Assembly: GCF_000717345.1 (NCBI RefSeq)
Contig: NZ_JNZA01000037.1
Coordinates: 1-64,000 of the forward strand
DNA length: 64,000 nucleotides
Reading direction: 5' to 3'
DNA from: Streptomyces lydicus
GTDB lineage: Bacteria > Actinomycetota > Actinomycetes > Streptomycetales > Streptomycetaceae
Shown here one piece after another: positions 7,993-16,137 of this stretch. The notes beneath the pieces are model-generated. The model saw nothing but the letters and a program-made list of their open reading frames with translations, ran no database searches and was not told the origin of the DNA. Numbering within the stretch: the first letter of the stretch is position 1; the number at the start of each line of letters is the position of its first letter. The position numbers and the translations under genes were made by a program.

Positions 7993-9345
7993 TCAGAGGG
8001 CGTTCAGCCGGACGGCGGAGGCCATCGCCAGATAGCCGGCGTCGCTGGGGTGCAGACCGTCCTGGGAGACGTAACCGGGGCGGGAGCGGGCGGGCTGCCG
8101 CGGGTCGGTCAGCACCCGGTCGGCGTCCAGGACGGCGTCGTAGGCGTGGCTGGTACGGATCCAGTGGTTGAGCTCCCGGCGGACCTTGTCGCCGGCGGGG
8201 GTGGTGAACGGGAAGACCGCGGCGGTGAGCGGCAGGATCGTCACGCCGATGGCCTTCACACCGTGCGCGTGCGCCTCGCGGATGAGGGCACGGTGGCCGT
8301 CGATCAGCTGCCGGGCGGTGACCGGCGGGCGGCCCTTGGCGCACCGGTCGCCGTCCCGCGGGCGGGACAGGTCGTTCGCGCCGAGGTGGATGAAGACCGT
8401 GCGCAGGGCGGCGCGTTCGCGCAGTTCCCGCTCGAAGCGGGCGATGCCCTTCTCGCCGTAACAGGGGGAGTCGTGCAGCAGCCGGTCGCCGGCCAGGCCG
8501 GCGTTGGTCATGCCCTGCGGGCGGCCGGCGGCGATGAGGCGCTCGACGAGCTTGTCGGAAAAGCGGTTGTCCGTGCCGGGGCTGGTTCCCACGCCGTCCA
8601 TCAGGGAGTCGCCGAAGACCATCAGGGACGAGGTGGAGCCGGTCACCTCGGCGGCGGTCAGGTAGTACCAGGCGTGCGAGGTACGGCGGTCGAAGGCGGC
8701 GGCGGCCGGGCTGCGCAGCAGGTCGCCGGGGGCGCGGTAGGAGGTGGCCGTGGTGAAGCGGTGCAGGGTGGCCGGGCCGGTGGGGGCGGTGAAGCGCAGC
8801 GAGACGGTGAGCTTCTCCAGGTTGCTGGTGGGCAGGTCGACGGCGTCGGTGACGGTGTCCCGGCCGGTGGGGACGGTGACCGTGGAGGCGCCGTGGAAGG
8901 TGAGGGTGCGTACGGTGCCGGGGCGCGCCTTGGCGTCACCGTCCGACCGGGCGACGGTCGCACCGGCCAGGTGCAGCGGCCGGGTGCCGTAGGCGTTGGA
9001 GAAGCGCAGCCGCAGGGTGGGGCCGCCGACGCTCAGGCGGATCACCTGGCGCAGCGTCTCGTCGCCGAAGCCCTTCCGGGACCAGTTGGGGCCGTCCTGC
9101 GCGTCGTCCGTCGCCTGCTGCACGGCGGCCCCCCAGGTGGCGGTCCACTGCGGGGCCCGGGCGGCGGCGGGCGCGGCCCGTTCGGCGCGCGGCTGCGGCG
9201 CCACGGGGGCGCAGGCGCCGGTCAGTGCCACGGCCAGGGCCGTGGCCAGCGTCATCACGGCGGTGGCCTGAAGAGGGCGGGCGGCCGGGTGCGGGTGCCG
9301 GCCGGTTGCGCGGGGCGCGGTGGTGCGTCGGCGCCGGAATCGCAT
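7993..9345 (-). CDS. Secreted SGNH/GDSL hydrolase
   Basis: The 450-residue product is an exported esterase/lipase-type hydrolase. A twin-basic, hydrophobic N-terminus (to about residue 43) is a signal sequence. A Cys occurs in LTGAC, but the lipobox is imperfect, so free secretion is equally possible. SGNH block I is GDSLMDGVG, block III is HLGANDLSRP and block V is DGLHPSDAG, giving the Ser-Gly-Asn-His set. A beta-rich domain of about 200 residues precedes the catalytic part. The start ATG 9345 is chosen over upstream frames because AAGGAGC lies six bases before it. A strong hairpin terminates the gene. Substrate unknown. Confidence 0.88.
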   Translation of the reverse strand: MRFRRRRTTAPRATGRHPHPAARPLQATAVMTLATALAVALTGACAPVAPQPRAERAAPAAARAPQWTATWGAAVQQATDDAQDGPNWSRKGFGDETLRQVIRLSVGGPTLRLRFSNAYGTRPLHLAGATVARSDGDAKARPGTVRTLTFHGASTVTVPTGRDTVTDAVDLPTSNLEKLTVSLRFTAPTGPATLHRFTTATSYRAPGDLLRSPAAAAFDRRTSHAWYYLTAAEVTGSTSSLMVFGDSLMDGVGTSPGTDNRFSDKLVERLIAAGRPQGMTNAGLAGDRLLHDSPCYGEKGIARFERELRERAALRTVFIHLGANDLSRPRDGDRCAKGRPPVTARQLIDGHRALIREAHAHGVKAIGVTILPLTAAVFPFTTPAGDKVRRELNHWIRTSHAYDAVLDADRVLTDPRQPARSRPGYVSQDGLHPSDAGYLAMASAVRLNAL

Positions 9346-9424
9346 CGAAAGCTCCTTGGTTCTGTGCGGATCGAGTTCGTTGATCACCCCCGTTGTCGGT
9401 GTGTGCCGGGGCGCTGACGGAAGG

Positions 9425-9658
9425 TCAGCGGTCGCCGGCATCCGGGGAAGGTATCCCCGGACTGCCGGGCAGGTCATGGGAGTTGGCGCGGTGGAAGTAG
9501 GTCGCCACCGATAACAGGATCGCGTTGGCGCTGCGCAACTCGTCCAGCTCGTCCTCCAGTTCCGCGATGCGGCGTTCGGCCTGGAGGGGCCGGGTGTGGC
9601 GGGTGTGGTCGACGACGAGGCGGCGGCGGGCGGGGTGGCCGTGGGCGGGATCGGGCAC
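9425..9658 (-). CDS. Small coiled-coil protein resembling an IS3 OrfA C-terminus
   Basis: A 77-residue protein starts at GTG 9658, seven bases after GAGAGGAG. Residues about 28-58 form a leucine-zipper-like segment (AELEDELDELRSANAILL) ending in VATYFHRA. This matches the general form of the IS3-family OrfA C-terminal zipper (ELRRANEILK..AFF). The OrfA helix-turn-helix and the whole OrfB catalytic protein are missing and no inverted repeats were found, so this is either a decayed transposase remnant or a domesticated small protein. The intact ribosome-binding site argues that it can still be translated. Confidence 0.5.
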   Translation of the reverse strand: MPDPAHGHPARRRLVVDHTRHTRPLQAERRIAELEDELDELRSANAILLSVATYFHRANSHDLPGSPGIPSPDAGDR

Positions 9659-9700
9659 GGTGTTCTCCTCTCTCGGGCGCGCGGGGTGCGCGGGCCCCGG

Positions 9701-9734
9701 CCCGTCGGCGGGGGACGGGGCGGTTGCCGACGGG
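9701..9734 (-). terminator. Possible terminator after the ABC permease gene
   Basis: CCCGTCGGC (9701-9709) can pair with GCCGACGGG at 9726-9734, or with a second copy at 9735-9743. The position just after the permease stop (9745) suggests a terminator. The stem is only 9 bp and sits in very GC-rich sequence. Confidence 0.4.
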
Positions 9735-9744
9735 GCCGACGGGC

Positions 9745-11352
9745 TCAGTCGCGGCTGAAGCGGCGCAGGACGCCGGCCATGAAGACGACGGTCAGCAGGG
9801 CGGCGGACACCACCACCGTGACCGGCGGCTGGACGGTGGCCAGTTCGCTGCTGTCGCGCAGCGCGCCCATGAAGTCGAAGATGGGCAGGCCGTTGGCGAC
9901 GGAGTACCACAGCGGCACGTAGACCGCCTGGAAGAGCCGGTGGGTGCGGCTGAGGGTGCCCAGGGCCATGGCCAGGGACGGGATGAACAGGGCTCCGCCG
10001 GTCCAGCCCGCGAGGCCCAGCCAGTCGGCCGCGGCGATCAGCCGGATCAGCGGGCCGGCGCCGGCCACGACGGTGACGGTCAGACCCGCGGCCCACTCGG
10101 CGAGGATCCGGCGGCGCACCGCGGGATAGGCGCCCAGCATGCCCTCGACGCCGTGTTCGTGGCGCTGGGTGCCCAGCCGGGACCAGATCAGCACCGGCCA
10201 GATCCAGGACAGCGGCAGCATCACACGGATGATGCCGTGCAGCTCCGGCGCGGTGAGCCCGCACAGGAAGAGGAACCCGGCGCCCAGCCACCACCACCAG
10301 CGCACGCCCTGCAGCAGGATCCGCACCTCGCCGGCCCACAGCCGCAGGGACACCGCGCCCGGCTCCGGACGGGTGCGCAGCAGGGTGGCGACGGAGGGCC
10401 GCGACGCGGCGTCGTACGGGCCGACCTCGTCGATGAAGACCGGCTGGACGGTGCCGGCGGCCGGCTCCTGCTTCTCGGCGGCCGACCGGCCCGGGCGGCT
10501 GCGCGCGGGGTCGAAGCGGCCGAACCACAGCGCAGGGAGGACGGCGATCGCCGCGGCGATCAGCAGCAGCGTCACCCGGCCCAGCACGTACCCGGCGGTG
10601 GGCGTGAAACCGTCCCAGGTGAAGAGCCCGAGGGGCTTGTCGAGGTAGGTCAGGCCGAGGCTGAACGAGCCGTCGACCTCGATGTGCTGGGCGACCATGT
10701 CGGCGTACATCGACCGGACCACGCTGTTGACGCCGATGCCGTCGAGCGGCAGCCCCGGGCCCTGCCCCGCCGTGGAGACCACCATCCAGCAGCAGAACCA
10801 CAGGATGTTGCCCAGGCCGGTGCGCAGCACCGGCAGCGACTCGAAGAGCAGCGCCAGGGCGGCGGTCATCGCCACCAGCGGCAGCGCGATCAGCACGAAC
10901 GGCTGCCACAGGGCCAGCAGATCGACGTCGCGGGACTCGCCGCGGGCCAGCTGCATGATCAGCGCGGTGACGGCGAGCACGCCGAGCATCGACGTCAGCA
11001 GCATCAGATTGCTGAGGAACTTGCCCAGCATGTACGCGGAGGTGCGCAGCGGGGTGGCGGCGAGCAGCTGGCCGACGCGGGTGCTGCGGTCGCGCTCGAT
11101 GGAGTTGCGGACGATGTAGAAGCCGCCGAGGGTGATCCACAGGCCGGCGGCCAGCGCGGTCACCATGCCGACGTAGGCACTGTTGTAGACCCCGCGGTGA
11201 TCACCGATCTGCATGATCATCCATTTGGCGTCCGAGTCCGGCACCGCGACGTACCCCAGGGCGACGGCCGCGGCCAGCACCACGACGTACGCGGGACGGC
11301 GTACCCGGTCGCGGAAGTCGGCCACCGCGAGGCCGGTGAGCATCTGGAGCAT
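9745..11352 (-). CDS. ABC transporter permease (ABC-2 type)
   Basis: The 535-residue membrane protein has about 12 hydrophobic segments. It resembles ABC-2-type permeases and partners the ATPase gene that ends 4 bp upstream. Two halves are visible: about residues 20-300, and 370-535 after a hydrophilic charged loop. ATG 11352 is used, and a second ATG lies three codons in. It is the last gene of the lipoprotein-ATPase-permease operon controlled from near 12750. The substrate is not shown by the sequence. The adjoining lipid-II-targeting antibiotic cluster makes self-protection or envelope-stress response possible, but that is inference. Confidence 0.85.
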   Translation of the reverse strand: MLQMLTGLAVADFRDRVRRPAYVVVLAAAVALGYVAVPDSDAKWMIMQIGDHRGVYNSAYVGMVTALAAGLWITLGGFYIVRNSIERDRSTRVGQLLAATPLRTSAYMLGKFLSNLMLLTSMLGVLAVTALIMQLARGESRDVDLLALWQPFVLIALPLVAMTAALALLFESLPVLRTGLGNILWFCCWMVVSTAGQGPGLPLDGIGVNSVVRSMYADMVAQHIEVDGSFSLGLTYLDKPLGLFTWDGFTPTAGYVLGRVTLLLIAAAIAVLPALWFGRFDPARSRPGRSAAEKQEPAAGTVQPVFIDEVGPYDAASRPSVATLLRTRPEPGAVSLRLWAGEVRILLQGVRWWWWLGAGFLFLCGLTAPELHGIIRVMLPLSWIWPVLIWSRLGTQRHEHGVEGMLGAYPAVRRRILAEWAAGLTVTVVAGAGPLIRLIAAADWLGLAGWTGGALFIPSLAMALGTLSRTHRLFQAVYVPLWYSVANGLPIFDFMGALRDSSELATVQPPVTVVVSAALLTVVFMAGVLRRFSRD

Positions 11353-11356
11353 CGCG

Positions 11357-12277
11357 TCACACCGCCCCGGCCCGCAGCGGCCGTTCGCCGAAGCCCCGGG
11401 CGGGCCGGCCGCCCTCGGACTGCCGGATGATGCCCAGGTAGGCGTCCTCCAGGTCGGGCGTCAGCTGCACGGCGCCCTCGTACGGAAGCTCCTTCGACAG
11501 CAGCCGGATGCGGACACCCTCGGTGGTGCGCACCAGCCGGCTGACGGTGTACTGCGCCTGCACCGCCGGTACGGACGACGGGTCGACCAGCACCTCCCAC
11601 ACCTGGCCCGCCACCGAACGCAGCAGGTCCTCGGGGGTGCCGCGGCGCTGGAGGCGGCCGCCGGCCATCACCGCGATGTCGGAGGCCACCGACTCGACGT
11701 CGGAGACGATGTGGGTGGAGAGCATCACGACCTTCTCGGCCGCCAGCTCGCTGAGCAGGTTGCGGAAGCGGACCCGCTCCTCGGGGTCGAGCCCGGCGGT
11801 GGGCTCGTCCACGATGATCACCTGCGGGTCGGCGAGCAGCACCTGGGCGATGCCGACCCGGCGCAGCATGCCGCCCGAGTACTTGCCCAGCGGCCGCTTG
11901 ACCGCCTCGGTGAGGTTGACCAGCTCCAGGAGCTCGTCGATCCGGGCCTTCGCGGTCCGGGCCGAGACGCCCTTGGCGGCGGCCATGTAGCGCAGGAACT
12001 CGCGGGACGTCAGATTCGGGTACACGCCGAAGTCCTGCGGGAGGTAACCGAGCGCCCGGCGCAGCGCGTTGGGCCGGGCCACCGCGTCCTCGCCGTGGAA
12101 GAGGACCTTGCCCGACGTGGGGCGGGTGACGGTGGAGGCGATGCGCATCAGCGACGACTTGCCGGCGCCGTTGGGCCCCAGCAGGCCGAGCATGCCGGGC
12201 TCCAGGCGCATCGTCAGGTCGTCGACGGCGCGTTTGCCGCCCTTGTAGACCTTGGTGATGTCGACGAGGTCGAGCAT
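11357..12277 (-). CDS. ABC transporter ATP-binding protein
   Basis: The 306-residue ATPase has Walker A GPNGAGKSS (about residues 35-43), signature YSGGMLRRVG, Walker B QVIIVDEPTAGLD and the H-loop STHIVSDVE. The C-terminal 80 residues are the extension typical of ABC-2 exporters. The start ATG 12277 follows the upstream lipoprotein stop by 2 bp and the stop is 4 bp before the permease start, so the three genes are one operon, probably translationally coupled. It energises the permease at the membrane; the cargo is unknown. Confidence 0.95.
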   Translation of the reverse strand: MLDLVDITKVYKGGKRAVDDLTMRLEPGMLGLLGPNGAGKSSLMRIASTVTRPTSGKVLFHGEDAVARPNALRRALGYLPQDFGVYPNLTSREFLRYMAAAKGVSARTAKARIDELLELVNLTEAVKRPLGKYSGGMLRRVGIAQVLLADPQVIIVDEPTAGLDPEERVRFRNLLSELAAEKVVMLSTHIVSDVESVASDIAVMAGGRLQRRGTPEDLLRSVAGQVWEVLVDPSSVPAVQAQYTVSRLVRTTEGVRIRLLSKELPYEGAVQLTPDLEDAYLGIIRQSEGGRPARGFGERPLRAGAV

Positions 12278-12279
12278 GG

Positions 12280-12675
12280 TCAGTTCTTCCCGCTCAGGGT
12301 CTTCTCGCCGTCCTTGGTCACCGCGATGCCCTTGGGGACCTCGACCTTGAACTTGGCGTCGCAGATCGCGATGCCGCTGCAGCCGGCGTCGATGTCGAGG
12401 GTGTCGCCCTTGAGGGTCCACTTCAGGTGCTCGCTGCCCGCGGCGGAGTCGAACCAGCGGGTGACCTTGATGTCCTTGCGGTCGGCGGCGACGACCTTGG
12501 TGGCGACCTCGTGCGTGGTCAGCTTCAGGGACTTGCCGGCGTACGCGAAGGTCTTTGCCTCCGGCTTCGCCTTCGAGGCGTCCACGGAGCAGCCGGTGAG
12601 GCCGAAGGTGGCGGCGACGGCCGCCACCGCGACGACGAGCGTGGCGGGCCGCTTCGAGATGGTGCCTGAGAACAT
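12280..12675 (-). CDS. Small lipoprotein, first gene of the ABC operon
   Basis: The 131-residue product starts at ATG 12675, seven bases after GGAGG. It has a signal peptide and the lipobox GLTGC (Cys near residue 28). The mature part is short, with two Cys in a DIDAGCSGIAICDAKF segment and a KVEVPKGI motif like the end of DUF4097-type beta-helix proteins. It may act as an extracellular accessory or sensor for the ABC pair encoded just downstream. An 18-bp palindrome 65 bp upstream is shared with the neighbouring kinase gene. The role is inferred only from position. Confidence 0.82.
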   Translation of the reverse strand: MFSGTISKRPATLVVAVAAVAATFGLTGCSVDASKAKPEAKTFAYAGKSLKLTTHEVATKVVAADRKDIKVTRWFDSAAGSEHLKWTLKGDTLDIDAGCSGIAICDAKFKVEVPKGIAVTKDGEKTLSGKN

Positions 12676-12739
12676 CGGTTCCTCCAGGGAGACGGGGTGC
12701 TGCACTGCAGTGAGCATCCCGTTTCCCGGCGGCCGCCAC

Positions 12740-12757
12740 ATCTGCCGATCGGCAGAT
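12740..12757. promoter_or_regulatory. Palindromic operator upstream of the lipoprotein/ABC operon
   Basis: ATCTGCCGATCGGCAGAT is a perfect 18-bp palindrome. Its 8-bp arms with 2-bp centre recur at 13996-14013 ahead of the kinase gene. It lies 65 bp before the lipoprotein start at 12675. NarL-type response regulators bind inverted repeats with a 2-bp centre, so the regulator encoded at 14072-14746 is the likely binder. Confidence 0.75.
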
Positions 12758-12763
12758 ATCGGC

Positions 12764-13933
12764 TCAGCGGATCGCGGGCGCCGGCAGCAGGCAGCGCACC
12801 CGCCACCCCGGGCCGTGCGGGCCCGCCTCCAGCCGGCCGCCGAGGGCGCCGACCCGCTCCTCCAGGCCCGCCAGGCCGGTGCCGCCGCCCTGCCGGGTGC
12901 CCGCGGGCGCCCCGGGGCCCGCGTCGTCGGCCACCGCGATCTCCACCGCCCGGTCGGCGGTCCGGCCGGCGAACACCTCGACCCGCCCCGCCTGCGGAGC
13001 GTGCCGCCGTACGTTGGTCAGCGCCTCCAGCACCACCCGGTACGCGGTGTCCTCGGCCTCCCGCGAGAGGGTGCCGGCCACCTCGTCCTCCAGGGACAGC
13101 GCCACCTCGGCCGCGGCCATCGACGAGAACCGGCCGACGAGCTCGGGCAGGTCCGCCAGGCCGTAGAGCCGGGTGGGCGGCGGCTCGCCCCACTTGCGGC
13201 CGTCCGCCTCCCGCAGCGTGGTCACCGTCTGGTCCATGGAGTCCAGGGCCCGCAGCCCGGCCTTCTCGATGCGCTGCAGCAGCGCCCGGGTCTCCTCCGG
13301 GCTCGCGTCGCCGAGCTGCGCCGCCTGGGCCTCCAGCACGATGCCGGTCACCTCGTGGGCGACGAAGTCGTGCAGGTCGCGGGCCACTTCGAGGCGCTGC
13401 TCGCGCCGGGCCGACACCACGGCATGCGCCCGGCGGTTGTCCAGCGACCGCAGATACAGGCCGATGCCCGTCGCGACGGCGGCCGGGAAGAGGGCCACCG
13501 AGGTGGCGAACACCGACTCCTTCAGGCCCGCGGCGGGCGCGTGCAGGGTGAACCGCAGCGGCAGCAGGACCGCGGCGGCGCCGGTCAGCGCGCCGGCGAA
13601 GGCCACCCGGCGCCCCGGCACATGGCGCACCACCCGCTCCAGCAGGACGAGCAGCGCGACCGTCTCGAACGGGTACCACAGGATCACCAGGCCGGGCTGC
13701 CCGAAGTAGCCGCCGTCCGCGGCGAGGGAGAGCAGCGCGGCGCCGCCCGCCGCCTGCGCCAGCGAGATCCGGCCGGCCGGCCAGGCCAGGATCGCCACGG
13801 CCAGCGTCACCGCGGCCAGCACCGCCAGCAGCCAGGCACTCGGGGGCGATATCACGGCGGGGGCGAGCATCAGCGCCGCGGCCACTCCGGCCCACCGGCC
13901 GCGCCTTTGCCGGGGAGGAATGTCGTCATTCAT
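12764..13933 (-). CDS. NarL-type sensor histidine kinase
   Basis: The 389-residue kinase has six predicted membrane segments in the first 165 residues with almost no extracellular loop, suggesting sensing within the membrane. The HisKA_3 dimerisation domain follows, with the phospho-acceptor His in ARDLHDFVAHEV (about residue 190). The HATPase domain has the N-box LTNVRRHAP and the G-box GGGTGLAGLEERV. It should phosphorylate the response regulator encoded just upstream. An operator-like palindrome lies 63 bp before its start, pointing to autoregulation of the kinase separately from the regulator gene. ATG 13933 is the only reasonable start. Confidence 0.93.
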   Translation of the reverse strand: MNDDIPPRQRRGRWAGVAAALMLAPAVISPPSAWLLAVLAAVTLAVAILAWPAGRISLAQAAGGAALLSLAADGGYFGQPGLVILWYPFETVALLVLLERVVRHVPGRRVAFAGALTGAAAVLLPLRFTLHAPAAGLKESVFATSVALFPAAVATGIGLYLRSLDNRRAHAVVSARREQRLEVARDLHDFVAHEVTGIVLEAQAAQLGDASPEETRALLQRIEKAGLRALDSMDQTVTTLREADGRKWGEPPPTRLYGLADLPELVGRFSSMAAAEVALSLEDEVAGTLSREAEDTAYRVVLEALTNVRRHAPQAGRVEVFAGRTADRAVEIAVADDAGPGAPAGTRQGGGTGLAGLEERVGALGGRLEAGPHGPGWRVRCLLPAPAIR

Positions 13934-13995
13934 GGGGCGAGGCTACGCACATTCCCCGGGCCGCGGGACGCGAAGCACAGGACGGAAATCGCGGC

Positions 13996-14013
13996 ATCTG
14001 CCGTTCGGCAGAT
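13996..14013. promoter_or_regulatory. Operator-like inverted repeat upstream of the kinase gene
   Basis: ATCTGCCGTTCGGCAGAT has the same 8-bp arms as the site at 12740-12757, with TT in place of AT at the centre. It lies in the 138-bp gap between the response regulator and kinase genes, 63 bp before the kinase start. That distance nearly equals the one at the ABC operon. Confidence 0.75.
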
Positions 14014-14071
14014 TTCCCTGCGGACGGCTCCGGACCGGCGCCACGGCGACCGGCCCGGAGCCCGCGGGAAA

Positions 14072-14746
14072 TCAGCCGGGAGTCTGCCCGGTGGCATATC
14101 CCAGCTCCCAGGCCCGCACCGCGACGCCGACGCGATTCCGCACCTGGAGCTTGCGCTGAATGCTGGCGACATGCGTCTTGACGGTGCCCGCCGAGATGAA
14201 CAGCTCCCGTGCGATATCGGAATTGGTCTTGCCCTCGGCGACCTTTCCGGCGATCTCCACCTCACGCTCGGTCAGCACCGTGTCGCGCTGCCGCCGGGGC
14301 CGCCGGCCGCCGTTCGTCGGACCGGTGACGTGCTGGAGCAGCCGGACCGTGATCGAGGGGCTGATCAGGCTGTCCCCGGCCATCGCGGCCCGCACCGCCT
14401 CGACCAGCAGGGTCGGCCCGGAGCGCTTGAGCAGGAAACCGGAGGCGCCGAAGCGCAGCGCGGGATAGACGTATTCGTCGAGGTCGAAGGTCGTCACGAT
14501 CACGATGCGGACCGGGTGGGCGGCGGCCGGGTCGGCCAGCCGGCGGGTCACCTCCAGGCCGTCCATCCGCGGCATGCGGATGTCGACCAGCGCGACGTCC
14601 GGGGTGAGCGTGCGCCCCAGTTCCACGGCCTCCACGCCGTTCGCCGCCTCGCCGACCACTTCCATGTCGGGCTGGCTCTCCACGATGCGGCGTATTCCCC
14701 GACGGACCATCTCCTGGTCGTCGGCAATGAGTAGACGAATAGTCAC
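14072..14746 (-). CDS. NarL/FixJ-family response regulator
   Basis: The 224-residue protein has an N-terminal receiver with the acidic pair D9/D10, the phospho-acceptor D55 in VALVDIRMPRMDG, and the conserved K in LLKRSG. The C-terminal LuxR-type HTH contains LTEREVEIAGKVAEGKTNSDIA and the recognition region SAGTVKTHV. It pairs with the kinase at 12764-13933 and probably binds the two ATCTGCCG-N2-CGGCAGAT sites. It is divided from the MbtH gene by a strong terminator, so it is transcribed independently of the biosynthetic genes. A role in mannopeptimycin regulation or resistance is possible but unproven. Confidence 0.94.
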   Translation of the reverse strand: MTIRLLIADDQEMVRRGIRRIVESQPDMEVVGEAANGVEAVELGRTLTPDVALVDIRMPRMDGLEVTRRLADPAAAHPVRIVIVTTFDLDEYVYPALRFGASGFLLKRSGPTLLVEAVRAAMAGDSLISPSITVRLLQHVTGPTNGGRRPRRQRDTVLTEREVEIAGKVAEGKTNSDIARELFISAGTVKTHVASIQRKLQVRNRVGVAVRAWELGYATGQTPG

Positions 14747-14791
14747 GTGCAGGAATTCTGCCGTACGACGGGGAAGAACGGGACTTCTTCC

Positions 14792-14833
14792 CCGGGACCG
14801 CCGGTGAACTTCTCGGAAGGCCGGCGGTCCCGG
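14792..14833 (-). terminator. Terminator ending the mppP-mbtH operon
   Basis: A perfect 13-bp stem (CCGGGACCGCCGG at 14792-14804 with its complement at 14821-14833) and a 16-nt loop lie 17 bp beyond the MbtH stop codon. It separates the biosynthetic operon from the response-regulator gene. Confidence 0.8.
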
Positions 14834-14850
14834 AGAAAGAACCTGGTAGG

Positions 14851-15099
14851 TCAGACCGACTCGGCGGTCGTTTCCATCGCCTTCACCAGGCTGCGCGGCC
14901 GCATGTCGGTCCAGTTCTCGGTGACGAAGTCCAGCGCCGTCTGGCGGTCGGTCTCCGCGAGGGCCACCGTCCAGCCCGCGGGCACCTCGGCGAAGGCCGG
15001 CCAGAGCGAATGCTGGTCCTCGTCGTTGACCAGCACCAGATACCTGCCGTCGGGGTCGTCGAAGGGGTTAGCGCCCACTGTCGTGTCCTCTCCTGTCAT
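14851..15099 (-). CDS. MbtH-family NRPS activator protein
   Basis: The 82-residue protein carries the family signature: [19 protein letters not shown] (residues about 11-29), the SLWP motif, VPAGW and a final [10 protein letters not shown]. MbtH-like proteins bind adenylation domains and are needed for their folding or activity, so it should serve the A domains of MppA and MppB. It is the last gene of the mppP-Q-R-arsR-mbtH transcription unit, 48 bp after the regulator gene, and is followed by a strong hairpin. No second mbtH is seen in the window. Confidence 0.96.
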   Translation of the reverse strand: MTGEDTTVGANPFDDPDGRYLVLVNDEDQHSLWPAFAEVPAGWTVALAETDRQTALDFVTENWTDMRPRSLVKAMETTAESV

Positions 15100-15147
15100 G
15101 GGTGCGGGGGCGGCCGCCCGCCGGAGCGGGGCCGGCCGCCCGGACGG

Positions 15148-16137
15148 TCAGACCGCCTGCCGGTCGGTGCCGGGGCCGATGCGATTGAACTGCACGGACC
15201 GCACCCGCTGAGCGGGTACGCGCGAAACCGGTACGGAAAGCGGGGCGACGAGGTGTTCGCTGCTGCGGAGCAGCGCGGTGCCGAGGGGCGTGAGGGCGTG
15301 CAGCGCGGTGTTGCGGTTGCGGGACGTGGTCACCAGCCCGGATCTTCGCAGCACCGCCGCGTGCTTGCTGGCACCGGCCAGCGAGATGCCCAGCCGGTCG
15401 GCCAGCTCACCCGTCGAGCAGCCCTCGGTGAGCGCTTCGAGCGCGGCCGCCCTGGTGTGCCCCACCAGCGCGCCCAGCGCCTGCTCGTCGTGCTCCGGCG
15501 TCCCCCAGATGTCCCCTCGCGACGAGGCCTTCACCGGGAAGACCAGCGCCGGCATGGCGTCCTTGCCGACCGCCGTGACGAACGAACAGGACTGCTCCGA
15601 CAGGAAGAACGACGGGCACAGCAGCAGCCCGCGGCCGTCCAGATGGACGTCGCGGTTGGGTCCGTGGCGCACCTCCAGCACCGGCGCGCGCCAGCGGACC
15701 TTGGGGTGCACCGACCCGAGCAGCCGCTCGACGCCGTGCGAGATGGCCACCCTGCCCCAGCCCTCGCGGGCACCGTCGAGGTGCCCGCGGATCTGGCTCC
15801 AGTGCGGCAGCACGGCCACCCGGCACAGCTCGGCCAGCAGCCGGGCGCCGGTGCGCTCCTCGCCCGCCGTCACATGGTCGGGATCGGGTCCCGAGGTGAA
15901 GGCGTCGGCAAAGGCGGCAGGTAATTCGTCCAGGGTGCGGAACTGCTGCGACAGCGCCGTGAACCGGGCCGCGTCCCGGCCCAGTTCCGCCCGGACGCTG
16001 CGGCGCCATTCGTGGAAGGCGACGTCTCCGTTGCGGCCGAAGAGGTACAGCGCGAAAGCGCTCTCGGCGAGCGGCCCGAGAGTCGCCAGCATGCGGGTAT
16101 GGGCTATGTCCTCAACTGTGAAATGGATCCTCAGCAC
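15148..16137 (-). CDS. ArsR-type HTH regulator with DUF5937-like N-terminal domain
   Basis: The 329-residue protein has a long N-terminal ligand-type domain and a C-terminal winged helix. The helix segment TGELADRLGISLAGASKHAAVLRRSGLV is ArsR-like, without an obvious metal-binding Cys cluster. Relatives typically begin with an [ML]LRIHFT sequence, so GTG 16137 is preferred. It has GGGGGA six bases upstream, whereas ATG 16155 has no ribosome-binding site. The start lies inside the mppR coding region (26-bp overlap), so it is co-translated with the enduracididine genes. It could be a pathway-specific regulator or a product sensor. Its targets are unknown. Confidence 0.83.
   Translation of the reverse strand: MLRIHFTVEDIAHTRMLATLGPLAESAFALYLFGRNGDVAFHEWRRSVRAELGRDAARFTALSQQFRTLDELPAAFADAFTSGPDPDHVTAGEERTGARLLAELCRVAVLPHWSQIRGHLDGAREGWGRVAISHGVERLLGSVHPKVRWRAPVLEVRHGPNRDVHLDGRGLLLCPSFFLSEQSCSFVTAVGKDAMPALVFPVKASSRGDIWGTPEHDEQALGALVGHTRAAALEALTEGCSTGELADRLGISLAGASKHAAVLRRSGLVTTSRNRNTALHALTPLGTALLRSSEHLVAPLSVPVSRVPAQRVRSVQFNRIGPGTDRQAV

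Noticed and set aside
14755..14772. Third ATCTGCCG-type operator ahead of the response-regulator gene
   Set aside because: Only one half (TTCTGCCG) is recognisable; the other half diverges too far to support.
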